DNA from: Lepidodermella squamata | Lineage: Eukaryota > Gastrotricha | DNA length: 64,000 nucleotides | Assembly: GCA_047495785.1 (NCBI GenBank) | Contig: JBLDXI010000025.1 | Coordinates: 682,001-746,000 of the forward strand | Direction: 5' to 3' | Shown here: piece after piece, positions 31,740 to 44,455 of the stretch | How positions within the stretch are numbered: the first letter of the stretch is position 1 | Layout: the number at the start of each line of letters is the position of its first letter | Translations under genes and position numbers: made by a program | The notes under the pieces: model-generated | Databases searched by the model: none | The model's input: only the letters and a program-made list of their open reading frames with translations | What the model was told of the DNA's origin: nothing

Positions 31740-32626
31740 TTTTCCCGAGGTTCCTTTCTCCGAACAAATTCTCACAGCCTTCAAAAAATACCGAAATTAG
31801 GCTGGATCTTTTTTAAGTTGTATTCATTCCTCACTATGTATCTTCGTAGCTGAATACAATAATTTGCTCTGCGAGAACACTTTCTAACAAATGTGACCAG
31901 TCATTTAAGTCATTCTTCTCTCGCCATAATTCTCTCGCATCTTGTTGAGCAAATGTTGAGCTCGAGCCGAAAAATGTCGTCAACATTTTTCAAGCTCAAA
32001 ACAGGTTAAAATTTTGAAAGGTTTCTGTAATTCCTGAGCTGAATATAGAACTTTTATGTTATTTTAGGCAATGCGAACTGCGGAGATCTGCATCCGGTAC
32101 TTAGCATCACTATGTAATGCCAACACATCAAACGACTGAAATGACATGCCCTCTTTTCAAAGGACGACCGATTCGATTGCGTTTGTTTTGGCTCATCGAA
32201 AAGTATCTTTTCCTGGAACTTTTTAACGTTTTATATAACCATGATGCAAGCCATTTCACATTTTTAATTCAAAACCAAATTTACCGCTGGAATCAGGAAC
32301 ACCTTTCAATTCCTCGTGTGATCAATTTATCGTCTTTTCCGTTTATATAAATTCCACGATAGTATGTTCAAGAAGCGCGGTCATTAGACGTTGCGGCATA
32401 AAAATGATAATGCTAATTCACCTATAAAATGGATCAAAAAGATGCGTGGAACGGAGAGTTGACAGAATGCACTCTTAAGCTAATTATTACTTCCTTGACG
32501 TCATGTCATTTGTTCATATAGAAAGCATATCAAATAGCGTTGAGCCTGGACTGCTATAGCTAATAATTAGACTGCCGGTTCGAGATTATTCCCAATTCTT
32601 TTGCCCTGATTTGAAGGAGCCCGAAT
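31740..32626. other. Divergent intergenic region
   Basis: Lies between the starts of the LamG gene (-) and receptor P2 (+), so it must hold both promoters. No clear TATA box or other site could be assigned. Confidence 0.4.
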
Positions 32627-34998
32627 ATGAGAACCTCCATCTGCTCGATCGTAGCCTTTCTCGTCCATTTGACGTTGGGCTATGAATACAACTCAACTAT
32701 GCCACTTCCTCCAGTCATGATGGCGCGAAACGCAAATCTGAGCAAACCGCGTTTGGTGATTCCGTTTTTTGTCGAATTTTACCAGGCAACGATGATGTAC
32801 GTGCCCCTGCAGACTCAGCTCATTCTCGACACCATCAAGCCAATAACTCCTTATCTGAATGACTTTGAACTCGAAGTCAACTTGTACGATGCCTTCTGCG
32901 ATGATCCACCGGCAATTGAAGTCGCGATGAAAGTATTAGAAACCGGAAAGCGGAATCTTCCTTTCATCTCAAGCTACGCTTGTGCTATGAAGGGCCAGCG
33001 GCTACTCGCGGAGGTCATTAATCACTACAATTACGTGGCTACCGGTTTGCTTGATGTTGTCAACGATGCGATTGTTGATAGACAACGCTATCGAAACTAC
33101 TTCACGCTGGGCGCTACAATTCAGGATATGCAAATGACCTTGATCAAATTTTTGAAAACTCAAAACTGGACTCGAGTCGCTATGTTCGGCGAGGAGCAAC
33201 TTGTCTACTATAAAGAGGTAATTCTTGAAAATTCAAATGATCTTTTCTATTGAATGATTGTTTTCAGATGAACCGCGTGCTATTGCCGAAATTGGCCAGT
33301 GAAAAAGTCGATCTTATATGGTTTGAGCAAGTTCCTTACCTCCGAAATTACAACGATGCCGATTGGCAGCGAGCTATGGAGAGTTTGATCGCAGTCGATC
33401 CAAGAGTCATTATTTACAACGGAGAATCCGGCTATGCTCCCCTGTGTTGGTTCGCGAGGTACAAACTCTATGGACCAAATTACGCGATAATTCTAATCCA
33501 TTGGGCCGATAGCAACACTGAGTTCATCAAAATCCCAGACTACGTTAAAGCTTGGTGTACAATCGATATGGTTCGTCTGGCCCTGAACAGCTCATTCATC
33601 TACGGCGAGACTGGAAAAGCGACTTTATATCCGGACAAACCTAGCGATTTAAATCTGACTGGGGAGGGTATGGAACGGGAGCTGTTGAGAATTCAGGATA
33701 TAGAAAACATCGCATGGTTGCACAACAAATATTCCTTCTACGACATCCTGCTTTTCGGCATCAAAATGCTGAATGAAGCTGAAAGAATCCTACGGCGAAA
33801 TGGCGATTCGCTGATCAATTGGTCCGTTGACTCAGCAAATTTCAAGAATAACGGCGGTTACATTGTGAGAGTTATGAAAGACGCCATCTACAACATCAGA
33901 GCTGTTGGTTTGAGAGGCGATTATCAATTTTTCAGAAACACCAGTTTGAACACTGGCGGCGGGACTCCTACACCAATCTACCAGTGTCGCTCTGACTCGT
34001 TAACCAACAGACAAGACAGGCCTGTAGTTTTCGATGGATTCCGACTTGGTCCGAATGAGATTATCTGGCAGGGAGGCCAGCGACCTTACGATAGAGTTCA
34101 GATTAACAAAAACCAAGTGAAAACTTATCGAATCGAAGCTCTAGTTATTCTGGCTGTATGCGACGCTCTTTTAGTTCTGTTGATTCTCGGACTAGTTATT
34201 AAGAAGAAATTCAGCTTCCAACTGGATAAATGGATTCTTGTGATGGGCGCCTTAGTCGCGAACATTCCTATATTCCTACTGGCCCTACTCGATGCGGAAC
34301 CAGTGGATTTGCATTGTTCAGTCCTTTTGGCTTTGGTCGGATGTGGCATTTCAATCTGCTTCATCGGAACTTGGCTGCTTCTTGAAATGCAAATTAAAAT
34401 GGAGAACAGATTTTCGATTCAAATGAGACGTAGCCAGATGAACCTCGATAACCATTCCTTGCAAGGTGTGCCCATTGTCACCTTGACAAAGTTTCATAAG
34501 ATCTGCGTCTGGTTGGCAATTTTCGCATCCATCGTATTAGCAGCGCTATTTGTCATTTCTAAGCCATTTGTAGTATCGGTGGATGAAGCAGACCCGCAAA
34601 TGACATTTGGAAAGCGGTTCATTGAACTTTCTACCCAGGTTAAATGCAACTTGGCTCTCGACGGGTTTTCAATAGCCGTCATTGCTCTGGCAGTCGGAAT
34701 GAATCTTTTCATCATTCTAAGATCATCTTTGGCATCACACCAAATCATTTCGATGAAGAAAAATAGCAAGGCGAAGTCGAAATCGCTTCTGTCGAAAACA
34801 GCACCAGCTGAAACGCCAAGGGATAGCGTTGCTATTTTCTTTTTCTTCGTAACGATACTCGTTGCCTCAATTTTGCTGGTTCTGTTGATTGGACAGTTTG
34901 CTGCGTATGTCATATCGGCAACTTCCTTGCTGTTCGGCTCAGCAATTTCTCTTCTACTGATTCGCCGGGACAACTCTGCGGGAACAAACGTAATTTGA
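32627..34998 (+). CDS. GABA-B-like class C receptor P2
   Basis: Exon 1 is 32627-33217 and exon 2 is 33268-34998, with a 50-nt intron in phase 0; 773 residues. Signal peptide 'MRTSICSIVAFLVHLTLG', then 'YEYNSTMPLPPVMMARN'. The PBP1-type ligand domain includes 'SYACAMKGQ', 'QNWTRVAMFGEE' and 'VDPRVIIYNGE'. A membrane-proximal 'FDGFRLGPNEIIWQGGQRP' resembles the 'W..g..P' linker of GABA-B receptors. Approximate helices: TM1 487-509, TM2 518-540, TM3 544-570, TM4 611-630, TM5 665-687, TM6 717-743, TM7 746-764. The TM3 Cys is in 'DLHCSV' and the loop-2 Cys in 'TQVKCN'. The tail is short. About 80-90 percent of the first exon matches P3. Ligand unknown. Confidence 0.88.
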
Positions 34999-35969
34999 AA
35001 CACTCACAAACTTTACCAAAGGACACAGAAAGCACACTCGAATAATACCTAATTTAACATGCAATGTTTCCTGGTAGTCCAACAATGTTGTATCGATTTA
35101 GCCTCTTCAATCGGTTTATCATGACCGATTCAATGGAGAATGTCTATACCTGATTATTGTGTGATTTTTGCTGAACTTTAAATCAGTATACTCATACTGA
35201 TGATTTGATTCATGTGAGATTTCGCACTATACAGCAGTCTCGTGGGAGGTAACCGTACACCCACAGAGGGGTAAACTTCCCGCTAATCATGTTGTGCCCA
35301 TGCAGATTAATAAAGAGAAAAGTGTCAGCGATTCTCTGAAGTACTTAGTGCTCACTTAACGGTGTCGGAGGAATCCAAAAGAAAAATACAGTCACACGTC
35401 GAAATTAATTATTTTAAAGTGGTCTTCATCCAAGTAATCAGCCCTTGATATGCGGGGAACTTTTGGCAGCCACAATGTCGAAGCGTTTTTGGAAACATAT
35501 ATGTTCCTGTCATTTTTCTGATTGGATCGCCGACATATTTATACAGTGTCGGAAACTATTGTAGCTGCGATTCTAGGTTCGCAAATCTTCACTGCGCGAT
35601 CTTTAGAAACAAATTATTTAGTAAGCAAATAAATGGGTCGTTAATAGAACCCAGTCTTCAAAACGATGCAATTACTATTTAATCGAAACCAAAAACTAAC
35701 AGAGTTCAGGTGTAGTTAGCTACATTTACGATTTACGCCAATTGGCAATCCGCGGCGATCGAGCCTAAAGCCTGAGTAGAAGCAAATGGTAGAAAAGGAA
35801 GCAAATACAAAGAAAATGGTTTGATATGAGCTGCTACGCCATCATGAATTTGTTTCCCAGTTGTCATAGTTTTTCAGCGATCTCAAATTCAAAAAGTCTA
35901 CCTTGATTACTAAGAAGTTTATCAACAATGCAACACATCGGACCTAGGAATATTCAAGTGATTCTCAAA
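34999..35969. other. Intergenic, nothing recognised
   Basis: 3' flank of receptor P2 and spacer. No supported feature. Confidence 0.4.
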
Positions 35970-36140
35970 CAGGGCTGGAAAAAGTGTCCTACCACGGTAT
36001 CCATGGTAGCGGAAAGGAAGAAAATGGGGAAAATTCGGGAAGTTTCCTAAAAAACCAACAAAAAGGTGTGCTTTTCGGCCAAAATTAGCGGAAATTTCCG
36101 AGTTTCCATACCGGAAGGTTTGACGCTTTTCCCAGCCCTG
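35970..36140. mobile_element. hAT-like MITE, 171 bp
   Basis: Ends CAGGGCTGG and complement, with the terminal 24 bases inverted at about five mismatches. It is flanked by TTCTCAAA (35962-35969) and ATCTCAAA (36141-36148), seven of eight matching. The interior is rich in short palindromes such as ACCACGGTATCCATGGTAG. There is no coding capacity. Confidence 0.75.
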
Positions 36141-37084
36141 ATCTCAAATTCGATTTCCGACGGGGCCATTCTGACGCAATTAATCAGAAAAAGGATGCGT
36201 TGTGTTCCGGGTTTCCTGGATTCCTAAGCCTCGGTAGATTCGGGAAAAAGTGGTCAGTGGTCTCTTCATGATTTCCATTTGGTTCTACCAAATTTAACGC
36301 AGAACAGTTTATTAGACCGGCTGAACTTGCACCACCTGAAACAAGAGTAACTTCCGAACCGTTAAATTTAAAATCTCTTTTGCCGGCATGTTGATCGTTA
36401 TAGAAGTAACTCCTATTCGTAATCAGGGTGCGAAGTACATATAGGGGTGACACCCCAGCTCCGGGTCTCCAACTAGAGGAAGGCTGAAGAAAACCACAGG
36501 GGTCGACGCTTTGGTTTCTTCGGCTGGGTTTGGTTCCAAGAAAACGAGTAGAAAACGCCTCAGCTCCCGGATCATACTTCGCACAATGTTCGTAATTCTA
36601 GTGCACACATTTGCCCAAATTTAAAAATTAAAAGATTGGGTGGTGTGTGAGAAATCCATTAGCAGTAATTACCACTTGCTGCTTTTCCCTAAGCCCTAAG
36701 CCCTAAGACTGCGACTGTCACTGTCACATTAAATTACCTTGAAATAAAGAATGACAATTTGCACGTTTATGATGAATAAATATATGTTTTACAGCATCCG
36801 CTATGTGCATTATTATCGAGTTCTAATTTCGAGTAGAAGGCGTACATCAGCAGCTGTCAAAGCTCTTTTTTATGGACACTTAATCTGTGGACACATTTGT
36901 TGCTCTCTATAATAGAAAGGGTTAAAAGCCCATAAATCAATACATTTCCTGCAGTTTCAGACGTGACAATACCGTAGACATATCGGCGCACGTTCGCGAT
37001 CAAAGCAGAGAACTAATCACGCAGACCGTAGTTGATATGAAAAAAGATCTACCTTTCAATATGATATTTCTCTATTGATGCATA
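36141..37084. other. Intergenic, nothing recognised
   Basis: Upstream of nuclear receptor A. Short ORFs are without support. Three CCCTAAG units at about 36690 are too few to mean anything. Confidence 0.4.
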
Positions 37085-38476
37085 ATGACTAAATGCGTTG
37101 TCTGCGACTGCTACGTTGCGCCGCGTGAAAAATATCAACCTCGAACCTGCGAGGCCTGCCAAAAGTTTTTCCGACGAAATTGCCAGCGATACAGCAAGCT
37201 GGAATGTCGCCATCACCTTCGAGGGGCAAAGCAATCATTTGCTACTATGTACGTCGCACGAAAAATGTGTGGAAAATGCCGCTTTGACCGCTGCTTGGCA
37301 GCTGGAATGCAGAGTTTGCTACGACTATTAATGTGTATAATTCCGAATTTTCTTCGGTTTTTAAACAGGCAAATTTCTATGCGAAGATGCGAGGATTGCT
37401 CGCAATTTACCGGCAAACACTTCAATCAAGTACGAGCCTGAACAGTCCCTGATTTTGAGCAAGACTCCCGAGATGGTTATCGATCATCCAACGTTGAAAA
37501 TTGCGATGCGAACAATTCGAGCATTCACCGTTCTTCATGGTCTTGAATTTGTAAGACGCGTGTTCCCGCACCATTTGATGCATATTTTTCGAAAATTAAT
37601 TTCGCCTCAGGCTCCGATGAAGGATACTTCGTTCACTGATTCTCTACAGTTGAAAGAAAGATTACTCCAGCAAGCAGCTTATACTGCAGATCTTTTGAAC
37701 AATTACGTCTTCTGCTTCCTTGGTGAGCCACTAATACACGATAGAAGTATGAAAGGTGGTTAACTTTGCTTTCATCCTAGATCTTGCGCAGGATCTTACG
37801 GAACAGGACTTTTGCGAGTTACGAGCTTCGTCTATAATGCACATGTCAGCAGTGTATCACAATCTGCCGAGTTCAGCGAACCCATCATGGCTGGGAATGC
37901 CGGATGCGGGATTGCGTCTGATGGGCCAGACATTTCCGCGACTGTTGAAGGTAGAGAACACTTTTGACTAGAATCTTCTTTGAACTCAGCGATATTTTGC
38001 GTAGAAAATGATGCCGAGAATTGGTTATTTGAAGCAAAAACTCGATGATCTCAGCCCAACGTTCCTGGAAGCTGCGTTCTTGTTGTGCATTGTAATTTTC
38101 TACGGTATGCGATCCTGTCTTAAACTGACACGAACTGTAATAAGGTTTTTTCCTAGATATATCTGGCAAAAATATCTGTGTCAGGCAATTCCAACGGCAG
38201 TTGCTGTCTGCTCTGTGCTCTGAAATGTTGTTTACTGCTGGCGGGGATAGAACAATTGTTAAGGCTAGGCTGCTGAAGTTTCGCGAATGTGTAAAAGCTG
38301 CTTTCAACGTTCAAACTATTGCGCTCAGTGAAATAGCTGCCGATGAAGACCCGTCACCTTCGTACCAGATTTTTTTAAAGACTATCAATATAGCTGAATC
38401 TCCAGTTGCAGCAGGCGATATGATAGAAAACGAGAAGCTGGAACCTTTTGTAGTTCCGATCCTCTCCGATCCCTAA
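37085..38476 (+). CDS. Divergent nuclear hormone receptor A
   Basis: Five exons: 37085-37313, 37369-37723, 37782-37950, 38005-38104, 38157-38476. Introns are 52-58 nt and all junctions stay in frame, giving 390 residues. Residues 4-25 form the first zinc finger: CVVC, then 14 residues, then CEAC, followed by 'QKFFRR', the DNA-recognition helix. The second finger is atypical: after 'LEC' no cysteine appears until 'MCGKC', so one of the four zinc ligands is missing or replaced (RHH follows the first Cys). 'CRFDRCLAAGM' ends the domain. A ligand-binding-like helical domain follows, with 'SPTFLEAAFLLCIVIFYG' matching the same helix in receptors B and C. A polyadenylation signal AATAAA lies immediately after the stop. 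It is probably a transcription factor with altered DNA binding. Confidence 0.85.
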
Positions 38477-39758
38477 AATAAACCTTCCTTATTGTTCATG
38501 AACAAGGTGTCAAACCCGAAAACAAGGGGACAATTCAAACTAGTACGTGGAATCTATTCGTAAAAAGTTCAATCAGCGTATCAATCAGCGTATTATGAAT
38601 ATCAAAAATATGGAAGAGCCCAAGTTGTTCGCGACCACCTGATATGCCCGAACCCGGCGGGGATGCAATGTTTTGCCTGCTCGGGTTGCTTTGAACTTCA
38701 AATTCTGCCAATCCGCAACCTGTAATTCGAATTTTAATTTCTAGGGCTTCATGAACCTGAATGCTGTCATTTGAGGGATGCATTGTTGGAAGCGAACGCG
38801 ATTTCTTGTTGTCTCCTGTCTGCAATTTCCCCCCGATTGGACTTAGAAGAACTGATGTGTCGGGGATGAAATGTCGCGGCTGAAACTCGCACCGAATTTT
38901 CGCGAACACTGGAATTTCTTGTAAGTTTTCTCTACTCTAAGCAAGCATGCTTCGCACATCTTGAGAGAGCGTGCAATTCAACGGATACGATCTCTCTCCT
39001 CGTAGCGAAGAGATCAAAAGTCACGATTTGAACCCCCAGCATTGCGCTCTTGCGTCAATTTGCGGTGTTCGACCTGCATTACTGAGACAAAAATACGTCT
39101 GGTTATAAATAACTGAATGCTGATCAAAATTTTTATAAAAAGCGGACATTCTTATGTCCAACCCGCCCATCCTTAGGTGATCGTGTCAGTATCAAGATGA
39201 GGGTAGTATAAAACCGATTTCAGCTTTTATTCCTGTAAACTCCAACTTCGAAATTCGGCTTTAAATGATGAATATAAAACTAAAGTGCGCTTGTTTAGGC
39301 AGCGACGTATACATATTTCTCGCGAATAGCCTGTGTGGAACCCCATGGGTGCCAGATGTTAGGATCATTCATCAGCTGCTTGAGGGGCGAGTTTCGAATC
39401 GAGCAACAATATATATGTCCTGGTTCCAAGTCACTTCAAAGAGCTCTGGTGAAGTTACTATGACAAATTTTCGCCTCAAATTTTGTACGCTGAAAAGTTT
39501 ATTGAATACATAGCAGCCGACTCCTTGAAATAGCCACTATATTGCTAATTTGTCTCGGAAATATAGCGCGTCATATTATCGGTTCAATTAAATATGAATT
39601 TTACTTGTTCTAATTTCTTCGGTAACAGCAGCGATTTGCGCTTAGGCTAGTGAGGTTCCTCCTTCAATTTTGCTCTTCACGATCCTTCTCGAATTTGCAA
39701 TTTCTAATTTATGAACTCTAAATTATATTACTTAGGTTTCACTGTCCATAAATCTGTA
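38477..39758. other. Intergenic, nothing convincing
   Basis: A 124-codon ORF on the minus strand (38535-38909) has no signal, domain or relative that I recognise and is probably chance. The rest is the 5' flank of receptor P3. Confidence 0.4.
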
Positions 39759-42387
39759 ATGAAACACGTTGGCTTTTTGTTCGTGGGTCTTCTCCTCGAA
39801 CTGGCCATGGGCTATGAATACAACTCAACAATGCCACTCCCTCCAGTCATGATGGCGCGAAACGCAAATCTGACCAAGCCTCGTTTGGTGATTCCGTTTT
39901 TTGTCGAATTCTACCAGGCAACGATGATGTACGTGCCCCTGCAGACTCAGCTCATTCTCGACACTATCAAGCCGATAACTCCTTATCTGAACGATTTTGA
40001 ACTCGAAGTTAACTTGTACGATACATTCTGCGATGACTTGGCGACAGTCGAAACTACGATGAATATATTGGAAAATGGAACGCGTAATCTTCCTCTACTT
40101 TCAAGCTACGCTTGTTCGATGATGGGCCAAAGAGTTTATGCTGAAGTGGTGAATCACTACAACTACGTAGCTACTGGATTGCTCGATGTTGTCAACGACG
40201 CAATCGTTGACAGACAACGTTTCCGCAATTACTTCACGCTTGGAGCTACGATTGAGGATATGCAAATGACGTTGATTAAATTCTTGAAAAGCCAAAATTG
40301 GACAAGGGTTGCTATGTTCGGCGAAGACCAACTGATTTACTATAAAGAGGTACTATTGAAAACTCCTATAAATTGTTAGCCAGACATTCAAAAAGCTCGA
40401 CGCTCAAGTCCATGGGCAGTTTTTAGATTTATAGGTCTGAACTCCGAAAACTAACTGCAGAATTCAACTTAGAGGTGGTATTATACTTAATGGTTTGGTT
40501 AGTAAACGGGGTCAGAGGAGATAATATTTCCAAATCAGTAATTGTTGACAATTTTCAATTTTTTTTTATTTTCCTACGCTTAAGTGGAACCGCGTGTTGC
40601 TGCAAAAGTTCTCGCACGAAAAAATTGACCTGATTTGGTTTGAACAAGTTCCCTACCTTCGAGACTACAATGACGACGATTGGCAGCATGCTATGGATAG
40701 TTTGATCGCAGTTGACCCAAGAGTCATCATCTTCAACGGCGAATCTGGCTATGCCCCGCTATGTTGGTTCACCAGGTACAACATGTATGGGCCCAACTAT
40801 GCTTATATCCTCATACACTGGGTTGATGTTAATACTGATATGATAATAATTCCTGATAATATAAAAGACTGGTGTACAGTCGAAATGATACGATTGTCAT
40901 TGAACAGCACTTTCATCTATGGCGAAACTGGGAAAGCGGCTTTGTTTCCGAACCAACCCGACGATTTGAACCTGACTGGAAACGGCATGGAAGTTGAGCT
41001 TCTTAGGATTCAAGACATAGAAAACATCGCATGGATGCACAACAAATATTCATTCTACGAAGTTCTCCTTTTCGGTATCAAGATGCTAAATGAAGCTGAG
41101 AGAGTGCTGCGAAAAAAGGGGGATTCTTTGATAAAATGGTCAGTTGGCTCAGAGAATTTCAAGAAAAACGGCGATCAAATCGTCAAGGTGATGAAAGATG
41201 CAATTTACAACATCAGAGTCGTTGGTCTGAGGGGCGATTATCAATTTTACAGGAACACTAGTTTGAATACTGGCGGCGGGACACCGATCCCGATTTTTCA
41301 GTGTCTCGCCGATCCCCTAAGCCTCCGGATAGATAGGCCAGTTGTTTTTGATGGATTCCGACTTGGTCCAAATGAGATCGCCTGGCAAGATGGCCATCGT
41401 CCCTTCGATCGAGTGCAGATAAACAAGAGGCGAATCAGAAATTATAGCATTGAAGCTGTTATCTTCCTGGCCGTCAGCGGAGCTGTGATGATTCTGGTGA
41501 TTTTCGGGATAGTCGCCGCGATAAAACTGAAACTCTCATTGGAAAAATGGATTCTTGTCTTTGGAGCAATTATTGCCAACAGCTCGATCTTACTTCTCGC
41601 CCTTCTTGACACAGCCCCAGTAGATTTGCACTGCTCGATAGTGGCTGCGTTATTCGCATGTGGTATATCACTTTGTCTGATTGGAACTTGGTTAGTTTTG
41701 GAAAAGCAGCTCAAGCATTTGTTCAAATTCTCACGCCGAATAAGGAGCAGTCAACGAGTCAGCCAGCCGACTCGATCTCAAGCAACAATTTCTGTTACGA
41801 TTGCTTCTAGTGGAAAGAGGCGCAGTCGCTTTAGCTCGACTACTGCCCAAGCTCCACCCACTCTGCTCACAATCGCGCTTACCAATGTTCACCATGTAAG
41901 TGTAGCTGCTGCAATTTCCGGGACGGTTATTTTAGCCGTATTCCTGGTCATTTCCACGCCGTTCGAGGTTTCGGTTGACGAGGCAGACATCCATAAGACG
42001 TTTGGCAAGCGGCAAATTGAGCTTTCGTCCCAGGTTAGATGCGAGTTGGCTCTCGATACCTTCCCCTCAGCTGTAATTGGCCTGGCACTTGGAATTGATC
42101 TGATGGTTATTCTCAAGTCAGCTTTGCTTTCATACCAAATTGTTTCGATCAAGAAAGAAAGCAAATCGATTTTGAAATCACAACGAGGTAGAATGCTAGC
42201 ATCCGAGATGCCAAAAGATAGCGTTGCCGTTTTCATTTACTTCATTACTCTGATCTTCGCCTCCGTTTTGCTGGTTCTCATGATTGGGCAATTTGCTGCT
42301 TATGTATTCTCGGCGACGTCGATGCTGTTCGCTTTTGCTGTCTGTTTTTTATTGCTACGCAAAGAAATTGATCTCCGCAATATTTGA
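39759..42387 (+). CDS. GABA-B-like class C receptor P3
   Basis: Exon 1 is 39759-40349 and exon 2 is 40585-42387, with a 235-nt intron at the same phase-0 position as in P2; about 797 residues. The frame is open from 39711, but the start at 39759 is chosen because the signal peptide 'MKHVGFLFVGLLLELAMG' begins there. The ligand domain is very like P2 ('SYACSMMGQ', 'QNWTRVAMFGED', 'VDPRVIIFNGE', 'FDGFRLGPNEIAWQDG'). Seven helices follow, with the TM3 Cys in 'DLHCSI' and the loop-2 Cys in 'QVRCEL'. The second inner loop is longer than in P2 and Ser/Thr/Arg-rich ('SSQRVSQPTRSQ'), which may be a regulatory phosphorylation region. The longer intron replaces the 50-nt one of P2. Confidence 0.88.
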
Positions 42388-42469
42388 CAGGGCGCCTACG
42401 AAATCTCCCCAGAATTTTCATCGAGCTGCTCTTTCTATGTATAACGCAATATATATCTTTTCACAGAGA

Positions 42470-43720
42470 GGGCTGTGATCGTACGTAAATAAGAGTTATA
42501 GCAGCACTATAGCAAATTTATAGTGCGACACAGAAAAAAATCGTAGTATATCACTCATTATCGTGCTAAATTTTATTACTTGAGCTGCCTGAATTATATG
42601 TGGCATTGCAAAACATTTCCCCATTTGCTATCTTCTTCAGTACCTGTTGCACGTGGGTGTGTAGTGTTCTGGAGTATGATTCGACTCTTTTAGGAGCTTC
42701 AGCTGAGCATTTAAGAATAGTGAATTGCAATCAGAATTTAATTATATTCATCTTTTCCAAATCAGCCTGGCCAGCCAGTCTTTTATCATCCCGCCTCTTC
42801 CTTTTGCCACATCTTCCGTAGCCCAATCATTTGTTAGTTTAATGAATTGATGGAAAACTTTCTAGGAGAATGAGAATAATTAACGCCCTTGATAAAAATC
42901 TGGAAAACTATCAAAAAGGCATGAAAACACGCGATGTTTGAAGCAATTGAGTGAAAAAATACAAATTGATGGAATTATTAGAACTGTCAGAACTGTCAGA
43001 ACTGTCGGAACTGAAAGAATTGAAATAATAGAAGCAAGCGGCGCAGTAGATAAAATATTGATTTTCATTTTTTCATCGAAACAATTTCAAAAAAAATTCA
43101 CCCACGCTTTTTATCAATGAAATTTCGCTAAGTTTCGCATAAAAACTGGCGCATAGCCCCGGCGTCGCAAAAGCGCTTTTGCGTCCTCATCTTAGCTCTC
43201 CTCTTCAGTGAAATTTCCTTCCGCAAATACAAAATTTCGTCAAATCTTGGTAGTGTTCGCAACACAATTATCATCCCCAGATGAAATTGAGAAAGTAGTT
43301 TTTTTTGAAAATAACGAATCGGACCTGTTAAAAATCCACGGGTTATTATGAGTTACGCAGACTTGATAGGCAGTTTTACACCTGCGTGCTCAATGCTATA
43401 CTTTTGCGCCTTGCTCGAAAGAAGGTAATGAAACGAAAACTATGAACGAGATGAATGGTATAGAAAATTAAAATACGCAAAACGAAAGCTACAAGTGGCA
43501 GTAATTTAGGTTAGCGCGAATGTCAGGTACTATTGCATTATAATGCATGTCTGACATTATTGGGGATATGTTTTAAAAGAAACGCGATTGTTTGTATGTG
43601 GTCGATTAAGACAGGCGATGATATAAAAGCGTCGATAAATCATTAGGTTTATGTGCTATATAAAAAATATAAATCTCACTATAAATTTATGATACTGTTA
43701 TTTTTTTTCGATCACAGCCC
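42470..43720. mobile_element. Possible TIR element, 1.25 kb
   Basis: GGGCTGTGATCG at 42470 is inverted at 43709-43720, and inside both ends lies AAATTTATAGTG in opposite orientations (about 42518 and 43675). A target duplication is not clear. The interior has no gene; it holds a short tandem run of GAACTGTCA (42981-43013). Confidence 0.4.
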
Positions 43721-44455
43721 CCAGAAGCTCGTTCCATAATAGTTGCGGCATCCATTTATTTGTATACTGAATTGTAGGATCGCAAAATGTACATTTTACT
43801 AAATATGTTTTGAATAGGTATCAAGTTTCTTTCAGAGAATTCGAAACATTTTGTCCTTGTAAGAGCACATTTTCTCATTGCACTCAATTATTCTCAATTA
43901 GCAAGTATGCTATCCGCAGGTAAAATCGCTGGTAAATAAACTTTACAAAACTGAACCAGCGAATAAATATCAATTTTTTTGACCTAAAAGATCTCATCTA
44001 TAACAAATCCATGGTATTTGCGACTATGGCAGATGAGGAAATTGCTGCCTTTTCACGGATTCCCTCGGAAGTATATGCTGCTTCTAGGTGACCGATTTTT
44101 TGTCCGCCTTCAAGAGGCTATTGAATTGGGTTACAAAGAGCTAAAGTATTGGAAATGGGTGGATCAAAAGGATGTTTTGAGACAGACTACTATAGTGATT
44201 TATTAAATTTCAGGTATATTTCTGAATGGTTCATATTTGAAAGCTGATTTTCAAAGCTACCAGGTGGTTTCAAGACAAAATTGCAGGGTTGCGAAATTTA
44301 GCATTAAAGATCGATTCGGATCTTCAGCACATCCTCGCAAATCGGTGCGATTAACGGAAAATGACGAGAAATGACACGCAAATTGTTAAACATAGAAAGC
44401 TCTTATTATTTCCTGCACTATTTTGGATTCACGGTCGAAACACTCCATATAAAGC
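43721..44455. other. Intergenic, nothing recognised
   Basis: 3' flank of receptor H1 and spacer. No supported feature. Confidence 0.4.

Noticed and set aside
36685-36712. Telomere-like CCCTAAG repeat
   Set aside because: Only three units, not a known telomere motif length, and no array.
38535-38909. 124-codon ORF on the minus strand as a gene
   Set aside because: No signal, domain, paralogue or splice context; composition like the neighbouring spacer.
40350-40584. Transposon inside the longer intron of P3
   Set aside because: No inverted ends or duplication found; simple intron length variation is enough.
42981-43013. GAACTGTCA tandem repeat as a minisatellite of interest
   Set aside because: Only about three and a half units; ordinary slippage.
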